This document shows, piece by piece, positions 46,014 to 55,447 of a stretch of 64,000 bases of DNA; within the stretch, counting starts at the first letter, position 1, and each line of letters opens with the position of its first letter. Position numbers and translations under genes: made by a program. This DNA comes from Anaerovorax sp. IOR16 (GTDB lineage: Bacteria; Bacillota; Clostridia; Peptostreptococcales; Anaerovoracaceae): NCBI RefSeq assembly GCF_017168145.1, contig NZ_JADQTL010000010.1, positions 310,001 through 374,000 on the forward strand, written 5' to 3'. The notes beneath the pieces were generated by a model. That model made no database searches. It saw nothing but the letters and a program-made list of their open reading frames with translations, and was not told the DNA's origin.

Positions 46014-47525
46014 ATGAAAATCGGTTTTGATGCAGACAAGTACATTGAAGAACAAGCAAAGTATATCTTAGAACGAATCAACTCTAACGAAGGTGAACGA
46101 CTCTATCTTGAATTTGGCGGTAAGTTGGTTCATGATAAGCACGCTATGCGTGTTTTACCAGGTTTTGACGAAAATGCAAAGATTAAGCTTTTGCAGAGAA
46201 TGAAGGAGCACGCAGAAGTTATTATTTGTGTTTATGCCGGTGATATCACCACCAATAAAACACGTCAAGACTTTGGTATCACTTATGATTTAGAGGTTCT
46301 GCGCCTAATCGATACATTCCGAAAGTACCATCTGAGCATCAACAGCGTTGTCGTGACTCGATATCAGGACGAGCCTGCTGTCAATATGTTCATTAATAAA
46401 TTAAAACGCCGTGGTATCAAAACGTACAAACATGGCTATACAAAAGGTTATCCAACCGATGTGGAAACCATTGTAAGTGATGAAGGTTATGGAGCAAATC
46501 CATATATTGAAGTAACGAAACCGATTGTCGTGGTAAACGGCCCGGGTCCAGGAAGCGGAAAACTGGCAACTTGCTTAAACCAGCTTTATCATGAACATAA
46601 AAGAGGACGAAAGGTTCGCTATGCAAAATTTGAAACCTTCCCAATTTGGAACATTCCGCTGAAGCATCCTGTAAATATTGCATATGAAGCTGCCACTGTC
46701 GATCTGCGCGATGTGAATATGATCGACTCGTTCCATTTGGAAGCATACAATCAAATGGCAGTAAACTACAACCGAGACTTAGAGGTCTTTCCGGTTGTAA
46801 AAAGAATCATTGAAAAAATTACAAACGAACCATCCGAATACAAATCACCAACAGATATGGGTGTAAATCGCGTCGGTTTTTGCATTACAGATGATGGAAC
46901 AGTAAGGGAAGCCTCTTGCCAGGAAATCATCCGTCGCTACTTGCTTTGCCAATGCGACTATAAAAAAGGAATTATTGATGAAGATGCGCTTCTTCGTTCC
47001 AAGCTTTTAATGGACGAATTAAACTTAAAAGTAGAAGACCGTATCGTCGTAAAACCAGCAAAAGATTATGCAGAATATAAGCGTAATCAAGATCAAAAAT
47101 ACGAAAATGTCATTGTAATGGCAATAGAACTTCCGGATGGAAAAATTATAACCGGAAGAAGCTCCAGAAGAATGGTTGCAGGTGCTGCATTGATCTTAAA
47201 TGCCATCAAGGATCTTTCCGGATTTCCGGATGATATGCTGCTCATTTCTCCGGAAGTACTGCAAACCATCCAATATTTAAAAACGGATATTTTACACAAA
47301 GAAAAATCAACGCTTAACTGTGAAGAGGTTTTGAGTGCCTTGACTATCTCGGCGACAACAAACCCATCTGCAAAAGCCGCTGTGGAGAAGCTTCCATTGC
47401 TGATTGGCTGCAAAGCGCACTGCACTGCCATTCTAAGTGATGTAGACGACCAAATTTTCAGAGATTTGGGTATTGATGCCACAAGCGAAGCAGAATATTC
47501 TACAAACAATTTATATTTGAGCTAA
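46014..47525 (+). CDS. DUF1846-family protein
   Basis: A 503-residue cytosolic protein that matches the DUF1846 family over its whole length ([18 protein letters not shown] at the start, [19 protein letters not shown] near 180). The family is widespread in clostridia, and structures are known but its reaction is not established; the GPGPGSGK loop suggests nucleotide or phosphate binding. The frame is open to 45906, but ATG 46014 has GGGGG before it and gives the usual family length. The sigI start codon overlaps its stop by one base, so the two are co-transcribed. Confidence 0.85.
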   Translation: MKIGFDADKYIEEQAKYILERINSNEGERLYLEFGGKLVHDKHAMRVLPGFDENAKIKLLQRMKEHAEVIICVYAGDITTNKTRQDFGITYDLEVLRLIDTFRKYHLSINSVVVTRYQDEPAVNMFINKLKRRGIKTYKHGYTKGYPTDVETIVSDEGYGANPYIEVTKPIVVVNGPGPGSGKLATCLNQLYHEHKRGRKVRYAKFETFPIWNIPLKHPVNIAYEAATVDLRDVNMIDSFHLEAYNQMAVNYNRDLEVFPVVKRIIEKITNEPSEYKSPTDMGVNRVGFCITDDGTVREASCQEIIRRYLLCQCDYKKGIIDEDALLRSKLLMDELNLKVEDRIVVKPAKDYAEYKRNQDQKYENVIVMAIELPDGKIITGRSSRRMVAGAALILNAIKDLSGFPDDMLLISPEVLQTIQYLKTDILHKEKSTLNCEEVLSALTISATTNPSAKAAVEKLPLLIGCKAHCTAILSDVDDQIFRDLGIDATSEAEYSTNNLYLS

Positions 47526-48244
47526 TGAACGATTTAAAATCACTTGTGCGCGAAGCAGCTGTCGATAACCTTAAGATGGAAGAGCTTATTAAAAGATATG
47601 AATCTTTTATTTTAAGGTGTGCTTCTTCTACCACCCATAGATATATTACAAAGAATGATGATGAATGGTCCATTGCACTGCTTGCGTTTTCGCAGGCAGT
47701 GCATGATTATAATGTGGAAAAAGGTGCATTTCTTTCTTTTGCTGAGCTTGTCATCCGACGTCGCATGGTCGATTTTCTACGCAGCGAGATACGTTATAAA
47801 TCCGAAATTCCAATTGAACCGACACTCTTTCATTCTGATCCGAGTGAAAATGCCAGTTCACTGGCACTACATATAGAAGTTACAAAAAAAACCATCAAAT
47901 CAGATCAGATTGACTTAAAACTAGAAATCGAAACGGTAAGTGAAATCTTTTCTTCCTATGGATTTACCTTTTTTGATCTTACGGATTGCTCTCCAAAAGC
48001 AGAAAAAACAAAAAAAGCTTGTGCAAAAGCTGTCTGTTATGTATTAAAAAATGAACTTTTGTTACATAATTTACGTAAATCTAAACTACTTCCTATAAAA
48101 ATAATTGAAAAAAATGCAAAGGTACCCCGAAAAATATTAGAGCGTCACCGAAAGTATATAATAGCAGCAGTCGAGATACTATCCGGAGAGTATCCCGGCC
48201 TAGCAGATTATATGCGATTTATCAGAGAGGAGATAGACAAATGA
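47525..48244 (+). CDS. sigI: RNA polymerase sigma factor SigI
   Basis: A 239-residue sigma factor of the SigI group. The N-terminal part (about 20-110) has the region 2-like pattern with DEWSIALLAFSQAVHDYN and GAFLSFAELVIRRRMVDFLRSE, which is diagnostic for SigI; the C-terminal part (about 165-225) carries the family's helix-turn-helix (KIIEKNAKVPRKILERHRKYII). SigI factors respond to heat, wall stress or, in some clostridia, polysaccharides, through an RsgI partner. rsgI follows with a 4-base overlap. Confidence 0.92.
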   Translation: MNDLKSLVREAAVDNLKMEELIKRYESFILRCASSTTHRYITKNDDEWSIALLAFSQAVHDYNVEKGAFLSFAELVIRRRMVDFLRSEIRYKSEIPIEPTLFHSDPSENASSLALHIEVTKKTIKSDQIDLKLEIETVSEIFSSYGFTFFDLTDCSPKAEKTKKACAKAVCYVLKNELLLHNLRKSKLLPIKIIEKNAKVPRKILERHRKYIIAAVEILSGEYPGLADYMRFIREEIDK

Positions 48245-49449
48245 AAGCAGTAGTAACAGAAATAAAAGATACATTTGCCGCAGTCTTATCTGATGATGGT
48301 CGCATTATTAAGGTAAAAAATAATAATTATGCGATTGGACAGGTGATTACGATGAAAGAAACAAAATTAAAAGCGAAACACAAGATGATTCCATGGGTAG
48401 CTGCTGTGTTTGCAGTCTTTACCATTAGCGGTGCCAGCGCCTATGCGTATTATTCTCCTTATTCCTACGTCAGTCTTGACGTCAATCCTTCCATTGAATA
48501 CACTCTAAACCGCTTTGATCGTGTACTCGATGTAGAAGCTGTGAATGACGACGGACAGGATATTTTGGAAGAAATTGGGCTTACAAATATAGAAAACCAA
48601 ACGATTGAAGAAGCCATTGAACAAACCATAGAAGAAATTGCAGAAAACGGATACTTTGATGGTACCGAAGAAGGTGGAATTGTCATTGCCACCTCTGGAG
48701 AAGACACTGAAAAATCCGATGAATTAGCAGAAAGCTTACAGGAGACTGCGGAAGAAGCTACTGATAATGAAGAGGTAGAAGTTGTTGTTGAAACAATCAG
48801 CGTAGGACTAGAACGTGTACAAAAAGCACGCGAATTGGGTGTTACTCCTGGAAAATTAAATCTTGTAGAAAAATTGCAAGCTAGTTCAGAAAATCCAGAT
48901 GAAGTAAAAATGGAAGACTGGCTCAATAAACCTGTTAAGGAAATCATGAAGGGAATCAAAGAAAATCGTAAAGCTGCACAAATAAAGGGTGGCGATGACG
49001 AAGATACCCAGCAGGAAGATTCTGAAAACGAAGCAACAGAAACCAATGCAAAAGCAGCCGTTGAAAGCTTAACAACTACTTTAAAAGTTCAGCAACAAAC
49101 ACAAACAAAGACAGAACAAAAAATAGAACAGAAAACACAAAATAAGACTGAACAAAAGGCAGAAGAAAAAGCACAGAAACAAGTTGAGCAAAAACTTGAA
49201 GAAAAAGTTCAGCAAAAAACACAAGAAAAAGTTCAGCAAAAAACACAAGAAAAAGTTGAACAAAAGATCGAGGATTCTAAAAATCAATCCAATAACAAAC
49301 CGGAAAAAACAGCAGTAACCGAAGAAGAATCCATTGAAAATGAGCTTGACGGACAGCAAGATAAAGCGAATGATACAAAGAATGAAAATGGAAATAACAG
49401 TTCCTCAAAATCTTCTGGTTCAAACAAATCTAAGAGCAAATCAAATTAA
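48241..49449 (+). CDS. rsgI: Anti-sigma-I factor RsgI-family protein
   Basis: A 402-residue membrane protein. Residues 1-47 are the cytosolic SigI-binding RsgI_N domain; 50-71 form the single membrane helix. The outer domain begins with YVSLDVNPSIEY, and its Asn82-Pro83 bond matches the autoproteolysis site described for RsgI proteins. After about residue 230 the protein becomes a long low-complexity region rich in Gln, Lys and Glu (about 255-370), then Asn/Ser/Lys-rich. There is no carbohydrate-binding domain as in some cellulolytic clostridia, so the sensor is a flexible, perhaps wall-spanning, tail. It ends at a strong terminator. Confidence 0.92.
   Translation: MKAVVTEIKDTFAAVLSDDGRIIKVKNNNYAIGQVITMKETKLKAKHKMIPWVAAVFAVFTISGASAYAYYSPYSYVSLDVNPSIEYTLNRFDRVLDVEAVNDDGQDILEEIGLTNIENQTIEEAIEQTIEEIAENGYFDGTEEGGIVIATSGEDTEKSDELAESLQETAEEATDNEEVEVVVETISVGLERVQKARELGVTPGKLNLVEKLQASSENPDEVKMEDWLNKPVKEIMKGIKENRKAAQIKGGDDEDTQQEDSENEATETNAKAAVESLTTTLKVQQQTQTKTEQKIEQKTQNKTEQKAEEKAQKQVEQKLEEKVQQKTQEKVQQKTQEKVEQKIEDSKNQSNNKPEKTAVTEEESIENELDGQQDKANDTKNENGNNSSSKSSGSNKSKSKSN
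49201..49256 (+). repeat. 24-base tandem repeat inside rsgI
   Basis: Two identical 24-base units (49201-49224 and 49225-49248) and the start of a third encode EKVQQKTQ repeats in the outer tail of RsgI. Being in frame with whole codons, the copy number could change without breaking the gene. Confidence 0.8.
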
Positions 49450-49484
49450 TCCTATACAAAATAATATTTTTGTATAAATTTTAT

Positions 49485-49527
49485 ACACCCCCCTCAAATT
49501 ATCTATTTTGAGGGGGGTGTTTTTTTA
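49485..49527 (+). terminator. Strong terminator after rsgI
   Basis: Perfect 14-base GC-rich arms (49485-49498 and 49507-49520), an 8-base loop and a run of seven T (49521-49527). Confidence 0.9.
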
Positions 49528-49569
49528 TTATACTATGTTTGCAATCAAACAGAAAGGATACAGTATGAT

Positions 49570-49872
49570 ATGATAAATGGCACGTATACGATTACGCTCC
49601 GAAGCCCTTTGGGACCAAGGCATGGTACATTAACACTTTTGCAGAGTGATTCAAGCTTATCAGGTAGCTTTGACGTACTTGCCTCTCACAATGTATTTGA
49701 AAACGGTCATATTCAAAACAATCAATTTTCATTTACAGCGGAAATGCATACCCTATTAGGAAAAAAAATGATTAACGTCACCGGATTTCTTGAAGGAGAT
49801 GCTCTTGTTGGATTTTTAACCATCGCTTTTAAGCAATTCCCTTTTACCGGTATTCGCTGCTCATTGGATTAA
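49570..49872 (+). CDS. Small beta-rich protein of unknown function
   Basis: A 100-residue protein predicted to be almost entirely beta strands (YTITLRSPLG, GTLTLLQ, LSGSFDVL, FTAEMHT, LVGFLTIAF). The alternation suggests a small beta-barrel or sandwich of lipocalin type. It has no signal peptide or membrane segment. AAAGGA precedes ATG 49570. It lies alone between the rsgI terminator and the convergent TetR gene. Similar short proteins appear in clostridial genomes without assigned function. Confidence 0.65.
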   Translation: MINGTYTITLRSPLGPRHGTLTLLQSDSSLSGSFDVLASHNVFENGHIQNNQFSFTAEMHTLLGKKMINVTGFLEGDALVGFLTIAFKQFPFTGIRCSLD

Positions 49873-49875
49873 ATC

Positions 49876-50448
49876 TTACACTTTAGAAAAGCGTTCCGTC
49901 GCACCGCGGATGTTATTGCTGATTGTAATAGAAACCATTTCAATGAGCTCTTCGGCACTTAACTTAATTTCACCCTTCAACCAGCTAATTAATATAGCAG
50001 CAAAGGAAACGGTATAAAAATGTGCCAAAAAATCCTTATACTTTTCCTGTAAGATCAAATCTGACGCGCCCTCTTCGATCACGCTGCGAATAATACTGTG
50101 AAGATCTTTATAAAAGAAGGACTCCAAATGAGAACGCCCTAACGAATTTAACGTACACGTACAAACTTCCCAATTTTTCTCAATGTATTTTAATAAATAC
50201 AGACAGCTGTCCTCCCAGGTTAAGAAGGTCATGTTTTCCCTCAGCAAGCGTATCGCTTCCTGCTCAAACATCCATTCCACTAAATCATAGATGTCTTTAA
50301 AGTGATAATAGAAGGTTTGTCGATTTAAACCACAGTCTTCGACAATCTCACGAATGCTGATTTTATTCAATGGCTTCTGTTTCATTATCTTCTTTAAAGA
50401 TTCTGCAAGTGCTTTTTTTGTTCGATCGCTGGTAACTGAATATGCCAT
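49876..50448 (-). CDS. TetR/AcrR-family transcriptional regulator
   Basis: A 190-residue regulator. The helix-turn-helix lies at about 26-50 (ISIREIVEDCGLNRQTFYYHFKD) and the C-terminal ligand domain is of the DhaS-like group. It is divergent from the HlyD/permease/TolC operon, 214 bases away, and probably represses it and itself. A candidate operator overlies its promoter -35. The start ATG 50448 follows GGGAGGG. Confidence 0.9.
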   Translation of the reverse strand: MAYSVTSDRTKKALAESLKKIMKQKPLNKISIREIVEDCGLNRQTFYYHFKDIYDLVEWMFEQEAIRLLRENMTFLTWEDSCLYLLKYIEKNWEVCTCTLNSLGRSHLESFFYKDLHSIIRSVIEEGASDLILQEKYKDFLAHFYTVSFAAILISWLKGEIKLSAEELIEMVSITISNNIRGATERFSKV

Positions 50449-50483
50449 GATACCCTCCCTGTTGTTGTAATTACCTTATTGGT

Positions 50484-50523
50484 ATTATATCACTTCCTTA
50501 GACAAATTTCAAAAAATGTCTAA
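50484..50523 (-). promoter_or_regulatory. Promoter and candidate operator of the tetR gene
   Basis: On the minus strand TTGAAA (50507-50512), 17 bases, TATAAT (50484-50489). An inverted repeat, TTAGACA (50498-50504) and TGTCTAA (50517-50523) with a 12-base centre, surrounds the -35 and is a likely TetR binding site for both divergent genes. Confidence 0.65.
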
Positions 50524-50662
50524 ATTTTATACAACACGTATGGATTATCTATTTTAAAAAGCACTTAAATTTCGTAGGATAATATAGAAAAGATAACCGA
50601 TTTAAGTTAAAAATTAAAAAGTTTATATAATAAAAAATATATACATAAAAGGAGAAATTAAT

Positions 50663-51667
50663 ATGGACACTTGTTCAAACACAACAAAAGCAAATAAGAA
50701 AAAAACACTTCAAACCATCGCATTGGTTGGTGTCGTTGCTCTCGTAGTTGCTGCATTTTTTACAATTACTTCCGTAACGAAAGCAAAGGAAAAAACCGCT
50801 GCGCTTCAAATACAAGGGAGTATTAAACTTGAAGAAATCACTTTGAACTCAAAAATAGCGGGTAACATTGAAGAAGTGGTTGCCTCGGAGGGTGATTCAG
50901 TCAAAAAAGGCGATCCGATTCTGCGTATCGACAGCTCTGCTCTTGAAGCAAAAAAACTACAGGCAGAAGGTGCGGTTGCTGCTGCAAAAGCAACGGCAGA
51001 AAAAGCAGCAAATGGTGCAAGAAATCAAGAAGTCGCTCAAGCAAAGGCTGCTTTTGATTATGCACAAAAAACTTATGACCGTGTGAAATCTTTATACGAA
51101 GAAGGGGCTGTATCTGCAAATACTTATGACGAAACCTATGCAAAATATACGGCAGCCCAGCAAACCTACAACATGGCCTTAGAAGGCGCACGCTCTGAAG
51201 ATGTATCTGCAGCAAATGCTCTGGTAGCACAAGCGGAAGGCGCTTTGGCTGAAGTAAATTCATATTTAGAAGATTGTACCATCAAAGCACCTGAAGATGG
51301 TATTGTTACAGGCATCAACGTAGAAGCAGGTGAACTTGTTTCCACTGGTATGGCACTCGCAACCTTATCCAGTAATAAAACCCCTTGGGTTGAGGTTAGT
51401 GTAGAAGAAAATTTACTATCTAATGTTTCTTTAAACCAAAAGGTTCCGGTAACATTAGCCGCCTATTCCGGAAAAGAATTTGCCGGTGTTGTAACGAAAA
51501 TCAGCCAGCAGCCTGACTTTGCTACAAAGAGAGCAACCAATAACAATGGTGAGTTTGATGTCCTATCTTACCGTGTCACAGTTACTTTAGAAAACTTGGA
51601 TGTCGATGTGTTTTCCGGTATGACTGCCGTAGTAGATTTTTCAAAGAAAGCCGGTAACGAACAATGA
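50663..51667 (+). CDS. HlyD-family membrane fusion (adaptor) protein
   Basis: A 334-residue adaptor with an N-terminal membrane anchor (about 15-37), a split lipoyl/biotinyl-like domain (SKIAGNIEEVVASEGDSVKKGDPIL near 62 and TIKAPEDGIVTGINVEAGE near 207), a coiled-coil hairpin between them (about 90-200) rich in Ala and Gln, and a beta-barrel C-terminus. It would bridge the inner-membrane permeases to the TolC-like protein encoded two genes on. The permease start overlaps its stop by 4 bases. Confidence 0.9.
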   Translation: MDTCSNTTKANKKKTLQTIALVGVVALVVAAFFTITSVTKAKEKTAALQIQGSIKLEEITLNSKIAGNIEEVVASEGDSVKKGDPILRIDSSALEAKKLQAEGAVAAAKATAEKAANGARNQEVAQAKAAFDYAQKTYDRVKSLYEEGAVSANTYDETYAKYTAAQQTYNMALEGARSEDVSAANALVAQAEGALAEVNSYLEDCTIKAPEDGIVTGINVEAGELVSTGMALATLSSNKTPWVEVSVEENLLSNVSLNQKVPVTLAAYSGKEFAGVVTKISQQPDFATKRATNNNGEFDVLSYRVTVTLENLDVDVFSGMTAVVDFSKKAGNEQ

Positions 51668-52803
51668 TTTCTTTGTTTCATACAGTTGCCGAGCGACTTT
51701 ATCAATTTAAGCTGCGTCATACAAAAGCCATTATGAATTTATTGATCTTTATTATCATACCAACGATTACCGGAATTGCCTTCGGCTATGAAATGGGTTA
51801 CAACCGAATTGAATCCGTTCCGATTATGATTGCTGATTACGATCATTCTGAATTCAGCCGCACCCTTTCCGACTATATTGCAGACAGTGAAATTTTAACG
51901 ATTAAAGAGTATGCTTCCAGCAATGAACAAGTTAAGGATGCTTTGGATTCCGGAGAAGTAATGGCCGCTTTGATCATTCCTGAACAGTTTAATAAGGATC
52001 TTCTGAGCGGAAAAGGTCCTAAACTTGAGGTTCTTTATGATGGTGCGCAAATGACGGTAGCCAGTGCTGCAAAATCGGCTCTATCTGAAATTCTATTAAC
52101 CGTAAAAGCTGGTTATATGAAAAATATTTACCAAGGAAAATTGTCTGTGGTCGAATCCGAATCGATGAAGCAAATTCAGCCGATTGGAGCCACCTACCGC
52201 GTACTCTTTAATCCAACAAAAAATTATCGGAACTTCTTGTTGCCCGGTATGCTTGCCGCATTGATGCAGGTTGGATTTGGTATCATTGGCTTATCCAGAT
52301 CCAAAGAAGAACGTTGTGGATTTTCAAAATCCATAAGTAAAATTATCGGTTGGGGTCTCGCCGGTGCAGGAAGTATGACCATTTGTTTAGGAATACAATA
52401 TCTGTTTTTCAATCTTCCTTATCGGGGAAGTCTACTGGCAGGTGCGCTGATGACTTGTTTTTTTGCCATTGCTATGACTGCATTTGGTTTTATCATGGGA
52501 CGTATCGTCCCAGATCGGGTCTTCGCAACCCAGCTTACCTGCGTATTAATTTTACCGACAAGTATTTTGAGTGGATATACATTCCCTGTTATGGCTATGC
52601 CGGAACCATTACAAAAGCTTAGTATTTTATGGCCATTGACTTATTATGGTGACGGAATTCGCAGCCTTTGTATGAAAAATATCGGTCTGTCTTACTTTAT
52701 ACCTCACCTAACCGCTTTGGGTACGATCATTGCGGTGGAACTTTTATTTATGGCTTGTATCGTACTAGTGGAGAGAAAATACTATGATTACCAACTTTCA
52801 TAA
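51664..52803 (+). CDS. ABC-2 type transporter permease (first of pair)
   Basis: A 379-residue permease: one N-terminal membrane segment (about 23-43), a large outer domain (about 45-190) and five C-terminal segments, the YhgE/YbhR layout of ABC-2 exporters. It overlaps the next permease by 20 bases. The two permeases are related (MPEPLQKLSILWPLTYY and HFASIIKSIWPLYYF blocks) and probably form a heterodimer. No ATPase gene accompanies them. Confidence 0.85.
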   Translation: MISLFHTVAERLYQFKLRHTKAIMNLLIFIIIPTITGIAFGYEMGYNRIESVPIMIADYDHSEFSRTLSDYIADSEILTIKEYASSNEQVKDALDSGEVMAALIIPEQFNKDLLSGKGPKLEVLYDGAQMTVASAAKSALSEILLTVKAGYMKNIYQGKLSVVESESMKQIQPIGATYRVLFNPTKNYRNFLLPGMLAALMQVGFGIIGLSRSKEERCGFSKSISKIIGWGLAGAGSMTICLGIQYLFFNLPYRGSLLAGALMTCFFAIAMTAFGFIMGRIVPDRVFATQLTCVLILPTSILSGYTFPVMAMPEPLQKLSILWPLTYYGDGIRSLCMKNIGLSYFIPHLTALGTIIAVELLFMACIVLVERKYYDYQLS

Positions 52804-53959
52804 TACATTCATTAAGGTTAAAGATATATTGGTAGTCCTGTTTCTTCCGATTTTCTTTACCTTATTATTTGGCTATGTTTACAGCAACACTTATGTAGAG
52901 CGTATTCCGTTTGCAATTTTAGATTTGGATGAATCCCCATCCTCTCGAATGATAATTGATCAATTCTCTGAGCATAAAGGAATGGATGTTATTGGAACTG
53001 TGAGCACTCAAGATGAACTAAAGGACCTCATCTTATCCAATCAGATTTATGGGGGGCTTGTGATTCCTGACCATTTCGATGAAGACATCAAAGCGAAACA
53101 ATCGCCAGACTTGCTCGTTTTAATGGATGGAACCAATCTTGTCATCGGAAACAATCTTCATGCCTATACGACAACGATTATCAACACCCTTGGCGTTGGC
53201 GTGCAAATGAGTATATTGGAGGGAGGCAGCATTGTTCCATATAACGCAGAACAATATTTGACAGCCCTATCCTTTACCAGCCGTATGCTCTACGATCCTC
53301 AAATGGGGTATTTCCTGTACGTATTTGCAGGGATACTAGGTATTTTAATTCAACAAACTTACCTAAGTGTCCTCAGTTCACGATTATTGGAGTCAAAAAA
53401 CGAACTTGCACAGAATCCATATCAATCATCAATCGGATTTCCAAATACACCGCTGCTTCAATCAATCTTACGATTACTCTGTCTTAGCACAGTATCCTTT
53501 TTCCTCTGTCTTTTATTTGCGAATAAGGTATATGGTTATCCGCTTCGAGGAGATACACTTTCCCTCTTTGTATTGGTCGTTCTGTTTTTAATTGATGTAA
53601 CAGCAATGGGAATTCTAATTACCTCCTTTTTTGATGATGAAGCACACTGCGCACAATTTTGTATGTTTTTGTCCGTACCAACGTTCCTGACATCCGGATA
53701 CATCTGGCCGGAGTTTATGATGGCACCACATTTTGCTTCGATTATTAAATCAATTTGGCCGCTTTACTATTTTGTAAATCCACTTCGGGGACTGTGTATG
53801 AAAAATGCCAGCTTTTCCGACATTCTCCCATATTTAATTGGAAGTGCTATGTTTGCAGCGGTTTGGTTAACATTATCTATTTTACTTTTCCGTTACAGAA
53901 TTCGTTTGATGCGAAAAACCAAATCAGATAATCTTGACATTTGCAAAAATCAGCTTTAA
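52784..53959 (+). CDS. ABC-2 type transporter permease (second of pair)
   Basis: A 391-residue permease with the same layout: an N-terminal segment (about 15-33), an outer domain (about 35-175) and a C-terminal membrane bundle. ATG 52784 lies 20 bases inside the upstream gene, with GAGAG before it, indicating tight translational coupling. The outer domain FAILDLDESPSSRMIIDQF matches the IMIADYDHSEFSRTLSDYI region of its partner. Substrate unknown. Confidence 0.85.
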   Translation: MITNFHNTFIKVKDILVVLFLPIFFTLLFGYVYSNTYVERIPFAILDLDESPSSRMIIDQFSEHKGMDVIGTVSTQDELKDLILSNQIYGGLVIPDHFDEDIKAKQSPDLLVLMDGTNLVIGNNLHAYTTTIINTLGVGVQMSILEGGSIVPYNAEQYLTALSFTSRMLYDPQMGYFLYVFAGILGILIQQTYLSVLSSRLLESKNELAQNPYQSSIGFPNTPLLQSILRLLCLSTVSFFLCLLFANKVYGYPLRGDTLSLFVLVVLFLIDVTAMGILITSFFDDEAHCAQFCMFLSVPTFLTSGYIWPEFMMAPHFASIIKSIWPLYYFVNPLRGLCMKNASFSDILPYLIGSAMFAAVWLTLSILLFRYRIRLMRKTKSDNLDICKNQL

Positions 53960-54029
53960 GATAGTAAATAAGTTTTTCCGACTCTTGGGTCGGCAATAAA
54001 AAACAATCATAGAAAAGAGGACAACGAGA

Positions 54030-55298
54030 ATGAAAAAACAATATATTAGCGCATTATTGATTGCTTCTATGCTCCTAGGCGGTAGTGCGCTCACGTTTGC
54101 AGCCGATTCTAAAGAAGATGCTGTGGAAACAACTCCATCTGCTATTTCTGTAAAAGAAGATGCTTCAAAAGTAGCAACAAATATACCAAAAAAGCTGTCG
54201 CTGGATGAGGCAATCAAAATTATGCAGACGACAGGTGCCAGTGCAGAAACAGCCGAACTGAACCGTAAATCTGATGATGCCATTGCAAGGGGCTATGCAG
54301 AAACCGTTACTAGTATCAAAGAAGCATTTGATGGATTAGATAAACTCCAATACCTAATAAATATCGGCTATCCAGGAGTCAGCAGTTCTGACTATATGTC
54401 TGCAAGTTCCAGTGCCGAAGCTGCCGGTGCAACCGTTACCAACCAAAAAATTATGAAGCTGCGCCGCGACTTTGCAAAAGCACAAGGGGAAAACAATTAT
54501 AAAGCTGAATTGAATTCCATCGAATATACAACCGTACAACTCTATTCGGGAGTTCTTTTAGCGCAGGATAATTTAAGAATTGCAAAAGACAATTTAAAAG
54601 TACAGCAGGACATTTTGAAAAATACCCAAACGCAATATAAGGTAGGTATGGTTGCACAGAAGGATGTACTTTCTGCACAGTCTTCTTTGGAAGCTGCAAA
54701 AAGCGATGTGCAATCAGCAGAAACTAAACTGGAAACAGCAAGAATGAGTTTTAATTTTCTGCTCGGATATCCGGTTATGCAGGAAATTACTTTTACCGAT
54801 ACTTTAAAGGAACTTCCTGCTCCAAAGGATAGTTTGGAAGCTTCCATTGATCATGCAATAAAAAACCGCAATGAAATCAAAGGTGCAAACTTTGCAAAGG
54901 AGGTACACGGAATTTTATTGGAAAGCTTAAAATACCGCTATCCTCAAAATTCTTCAACTTATTTAAAGCAGCAGGTTGCATATCTCAATGCGGAAAAAAC
55001 TGCTAAGGATGCGCCAAATAAAATTGAAATTGACATTCGAAGCCAAAAATCAAGCTTAGATGATTTAAAAACGGCTTTGGAATCCGCAAGAGCAAGAGAA
55101 ACATATGCAAAAGAAGGGTATCGTTTGACAAACTTATCCTTCGAAGCCGGTATGTGTACCTTAGCCGAATTGCAACAGACACAGGTACTTTCTTATAAAG
55201 CAAGTTTGGGTGTAGCCGCTGCCATTAATGATTACAACTTGGCAATTTATCAATTTAAGTATGCGACTGACGTAGGAACCACTCGTTTACCGCTATAA
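54030..55298 (+). CDS. TolC-family protein (second copy)
   Basis: A 422-residue exported protein with a signal peptide (about 1-24, ending LTFAADS) and a long repeated helical pattern. It shares collinear blocks with the product of 37146-38351: TGASAETAELNRKSDDAIARGY, LRRDFAKAQGENNYKAELN, NYNLAIYQFKYATDVGTTRL have close counterparts. It lies 70 bases after the permease pair and would form the outer conduit of the export system. As in the first copy, no barrel-type strands are obvious. AAGAGGAC precedes ATG 54030. Confidence 0.8.
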   Translation: MKKQYISALLIASMLLGGSALTFAADSKEDAVETTPSAISVKEDASKVATNIPKKLSLDEAIKIMQTTGASAETAELNRKSDDAIARGYAETVTSIKEAFDGLDKLQYLINIGYPGVSSSDYMSASSSAEAAGATVTNQKIMKLRRDFAKAQGENNYKAELNSIEYTTVQLYSGVLLAQDNLRIAKDNLKVQQDILKNTQTQYKVGMVAQKDVLSAQSSLEAAKSDVQSAETKLETARMSFNFLLGYPVMQEITFTDTLKELPAPKDSLEASIDHAIKNRNEIKGANFAKEVHGILLESLKYRYPQNSSTYLKQQVAYLNAEKTAKDAPNKIEIDIRSQKSSLDDLKTALESARARETYAKEGYRLTNLSFEAGMCTLAELQQTQVLSYKASLGVAAAINDYNLAIYQFKYATDVGTTRLPL

Positions 55299-55325
55299 CA
55301 ATACTATTTATCTATAATTAAAAGC

Positions 55326-55366
55326 AAAAGAGCTTTTCCTTTATATCTTAGGAAAAGCTCTTTTTT
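55326..55366. terminator. Terminator after the TolC-like gene
   Basis: Perfect 15-base arms (55326-55340 and 55350-55364) with a 9-base loop and a T run. A-rich sequence on the other side would let it work in both directions. Confidence 0.9.
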
Positions 55367-55447
55367 ATGTCATAACATACCAACTACCTTATTAAAAAAT
55401 ATTACTATACCTTTCATCCTTTCGCATATTATGAGATATCAATATAT

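Noticed and set aside
48465-49046. Long minus-strand open frame opposite rsgI (193 codons, Ser-rich)
   Set aside because: It mirrors the rsgI coding strand, has a low-complexity composition expected of a shadow frame and no ribosome binding site.
49081-49359. Minus-strand Phe/Leu-rich frame opposite the rsgI tail
   Set aside because: The hydrophobic look is the complement of Lys/Gln/Glu codons; it is not a real membrane protein.
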